From the NCBI RefSeq assembly GCF_003074055.1, contig NZ_CP029043.1, positions 2,224,501-2,288,500 of the forward strand: 64,000 nt of DNA, in the 5' to 3' direction. The DNA is from Streptomyces nigra. GTDB lineage: Bacteria > Actinomycetota > Actinomycetes > Streptomycetales > Streptomycetaceae. The notes below the pieces were generated by a model, which saw only the letters and a list, made by a program, of their open reading frames with translations, had not been told where the DNA came from and did not search any database. The position numbers and the translations under genes are program-made. Shown piece by piece: positions 62,469 through 64,000 of the stretch (its first letter is position 1; every line of letters begins with the position of its first letter).

Positions 62469-62815
62469 CCCTGGCTCCCGAGATCACCGATGTGAAGGTC
62501 CACGTCCGGGTGGGCGGCCACTGGCTCCCGGTGTGCGACCTGGCCCGGCTGCTGCCCGGCCGGGGCGTGGCGGCCCTGCTCCCGGACGGCGGTCAGGTCG
62601 CCCTGTTCCGCGACCGCGCCGGCCGGCTGTACGCCATCGACAACCGCGACCCGTTCGGCGGCGCGGCGGTCCTCTCCCGCGGCCTCACCGGCACCCACCG
62701 GGGCCGCCCGTTCGTCGGCTCCCCGCTGCTGAAGCAGCGGTTCGACCTGGAGACGGGACAGTGCCTGGACGACGAGGAGGTACGGGTGGGGACGTACGAG
62801 GTGCGGGCGGGGTGA
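62465..62815 (+). CDS. nirD: Nitrite reductase small subunit
   Basis: 116 residues; ATG overlaps the nirB stop (ATGA). It has the Rieske-like fold of NirD (VHVRVGGHWLPVCDLARLLPGRGVAALLPDG split by a loop, VALFRDRAGRLYAIDNRDPFGGAAVLSRG, FVGSPLLKQRFDLETGQCLDD). The Cys/His cluster ligands of true Rieske proteins are absent, as usual for NirD. It stabilises NirB. Its stop is 74 bases from the convergent SDR gene, across a tandem repeat. Confidence 0.93.
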   Translation: MTLAPEITDVKVHVRVGGHWLPVCDLARLLPGRGVAALLPDGGQVALFRDRAGRLYAIDNRDPFGGAAVLSRGLTGTHRGRPFVGSPLLKQRFDLETGQCLDDEEVRVGTYEVRAG

Positions 62816-62834
62816 CGGGGGTCTGCGGTCAGGG

Positions 62835-62921
62835 CCGTAGGGCCTCGTAGTGCACTCCGGTCACCGTAGGGCCTCGTAGTGCACTCCGGTCACCGTAGGG
62901 CCTCGTAGGGCACTCCGGTCA
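62835..62921. repeat. 29-bp tandem repeat, three copies, across the SDR stop codon
   Basis: Copies at 62835-62863, 62864-62892 and 62893-62921. The first two are identical; the third differs by one base (T to G at its position 17). The third copy encodes the last SDR residues, and the second supplies the stop codon (62890-62892). 29 bases is not a multiple of three, so duplication changed the stop context. No spacers, no dyad symmetry. Confidence 0.9.
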
Positions 62922-63858
62922 GGCGGGCCGAGGCGTCCCAGAGGAGGGCGCTCGCCCGGTCGTCGAGGGTCCAGGGGGCCCGCCAGGCCGGGGCGGGCGC
63001 GCCGCGCCAGTTCAGGAGCGCCGGGCCCGTGAAGGAGTCGGGCCGTACGCCGGGGGCGGTGGCCGCGTACAGGACCGGCAGCGCGCCCGCCGTCGCCGGC
63101 TGTGCGAAGACGCGGTTGGCGAGGTGCGCGAGGCGTTCGCCGGTACGGCTGCCCGCCATCCGCGGCCCGGCGGCCTGGAGCCCGGTGTCCGCGTACCCGG
63201 GATGGGCCGCGGCCGCCACCACGTCCGCGTCCCGCGCCGCCAGCCGTCGCACCAGCTCGTGGACGAAGAGCAGATTGGCCGACTTGGACCGCGCGTAGGC
63301 GGTCCATTTCCGGTACCGGCGCTCACTGTTCAGGTCGCGAAGATCGACGTTGCCCATCAGGTGCGCCGGGCTCGAGAGGGCCACCACCCGGGCGCCGGGC
63401 GCCGCCAGCAGGGCGGGCAGCAGCAGGCCGGTGAGCGCGAAGTGCCCCAGGTGGTTGACGCCGAACTGCGTCTCGAACCCGTCGGCCGTCGTCCCGTACG
63501 GCAGGGCCATCACCCCGGCGTTGTTCACCAGCAGATCGAGCCGGTCGTACGGCAGCGTGGCGGCGAACTCGCGCACCGAGCCGAGGTCGGCGAGGTCCAG
63601 CCGCCGCACCTCGAGCCGTGCGCCGGGGACCTCGCCGGACAGCCGGTCCTTCGCCGCCGCGCCCCGGGCCTCGCTGCGGCAGGCGAGCACCACGCGCGCC
63701 CCGTGTGCCGCCAGCTCCCGTGCGGTGGCGAGGCCGATGCCGCCGTTGGCCCCGGTGACGACGGCGGTCCGGCCGTCGAGGGCGGGGATGTCGCGGGTGC
63801 TCCAGCCGGATGTGCCGGGCAGGCGGGGAGTGGAGGGCAGGCGGGGCGTGCGGGCCAT
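62890..63858 (-). CDS. Short-chain dehydrogenase/reductase
   Basis: 322 residues from ATG, 6 bases after AAGGAG; the longer frame is rejected. SDR motifs: cofactor site VVTGANGGIG (33-42), LVNNAGVM, SS162-163 and the catalytic Y188-ARS-K192. It resembles the retinol/protochlorophyllide reductase-like SDRs (WTAYARSKSANLLFVHEL, AAAHPGYADTGLQ). NADP is likely because of ACRSEARG after strand 2. The substrate is unknown. The C-terminus ends in GVPYEALR; without the repeat expansion the frame would read one residue further. Confidence 0.9.
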   Translation of the reverse strand: MARTPRLPSTPRLPGTSGWSTRDIPALDGRTAVVTGANGGIGLATARELAAHGARVVLACRSEARGAAAKDRLSGEVPGARLEVRRLDLADLGSVREFAATLPYDRLDLLVNNAGVMALPYGTTADGFETQFGVNHLGHFALTGLLLPALLAAPGARVVALSSPAHLMGNVDLRDLNSERRYRKWTAYARSKSANLLFVHELVRRLAARDADVVAAAAHPGYADTGLQAAGPRMAGSRTGERLAHLANRVFAQPATAGALPVLYAATAPGVRPDSFTGPALLNWRGAPAPAWRAPWTLDDRASALLWDASARLTGVPYEALR

Positions 63859-63934
63859 GCGGGGCTCCTTCCGCGCGGGTCGCCGCGTGGGCGCCGGTCC
63901 CAGCCTATGAGCGGCCGGACCGGCTCGCCGCATG

Positions 63935-64000
63935 TCAGCGGTTCGCGCGCCGCCGCTGGACCGCCAGCATCACCGTGCCCCCGGCGAGCACGGCGACCAG
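63935..64000 (-). CDS. C-terminal end of a membrane-anchored protein (cut by window edge)
   Basis: On the minus strand, 21 codons and a TGA (63935-63937) are open to the window edge. The peptide LVAVLAGGTVMLAVQRRRANR is a hydrophobic helix followed by a basic tail, the usual C-terminal anchor of a sortase substrate or other surface protein. The rest of the gene lies outside the window, so nothing more can be said. Confidence 0.5.
   Translation of the reverse strand: MVAVLAGGTVMLAVQRRRANR

Noticed and set aside
62835..62921. Possible CRISPR array
   Set aside because: The three 29-base units are directly adjacent with no spacers, and there are no cas genes.

Overview
This is chromosomal DNA from a Streptomyces or a very close relative. 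The support is very high G+C with strong third-position G/C bias, frequent GTG starts, many 4-base ATGA/GTGA gene overlaps, and an actinomycete gene set: an MreB-like Mbl, a HrdA-type sigma factor beside dnaG, YtxH and DUF2613 small proteins, an AftD-like giant membrane protein, and GlnR-type boxes before nitrite reductase. From memory, the order matB - mbl - tRNA-Asn - hrdA - dnaG - nas - nirBD resembles S. coelicolor around SCO2444 to SCO2487; I could not check this. No phage, plasmid, IS transposase or CRISPR is visible. The one mobile-like feature is a 164-bp element with perfect 23-bp inverted ends.

Layout. 1-8.3 kb: the end of an unrecognised gene, a secreted DUF4360 protein, a GH51 arabinofuranosidase with a LacI-type operator inside its promoter, an overlapping three-gene cassette (IrrE-like metallopeptidase, seven-helix DUF6545/MAB_1171c-type membrane protein, FAD oxidoreductase), then an SMP-30 lactonase with an IclR regulator. 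8.4-11.6 kb: a small membrane protein, a PucR-type regulator coupled to a 50-aa DUF2613 protein, and a DUF3068 protein. 11.8-22.1 kb: an eight-gene, mostly overlapping operon (GT4 glycosyltransferase, methyltransferase, 1440-aa AftD-like arabinofuranosyltransferase, condensation-fold acyltransferase, methyltransferase, DMT exporter, Trm112-like peptide, FkbM methyltransferase) that looks like a surface glycan or glycolipid pathway. 22.1-25.4 kb: a hypothetical protein, an ATP-grasp enzyme, a MerR-PP2C fusion and a small methyltransferase. 25.4-30.6 kb: a malonate module (GntR regulator with twin operators, MatC carrier, MatB malonyl-CoA synthetase, fused carboxyltransferase), ended by the 164-bp element.

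31-44 kb: core cell biology. It holds Mbl, a 37-aa ORF, DUF1876, DUF475/TerC, a VanW-type envelope protein, a CAT tRNA and two tandem tRNA-Asn genes with a true U-tract terminator, YtxH, a xylulokinase-type kinase, a heterodimeric ABC exporter, a HrdA-type sigma factor and a conserved hypothetical. 44-49.7 kb, minus strand: dnaG, a ferredoxin-reductase-like flavoprotein, dGTPase, and a sirohydrochlorin chelatase with a GlnR-like site. 49.9-62.8 kb: a SanA/DUF218 protein, assimilatory nitrate reductase, GGCT, a thermolysin-family protease, an APH-like kinase, a small exported protein, a frameshifted class F sortase, a TauE exporter, then a nitrite reductase operon (FAD reductase, nirB, nirD) behind a well-formed GlnR box. 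The window closes with an SDR gene whose stop codon lies in a 29-bp triplicate repeat, and the tail of a membrane-anchored protein.

The chelatase (siroheme supply), nitrate reductase and NirBD plausibly form one nitrogen-assimilation regulon. The 11.8-22.1 kb operon and the 3.4-6.6 kb cassette are the best candidates for undescribed biology.
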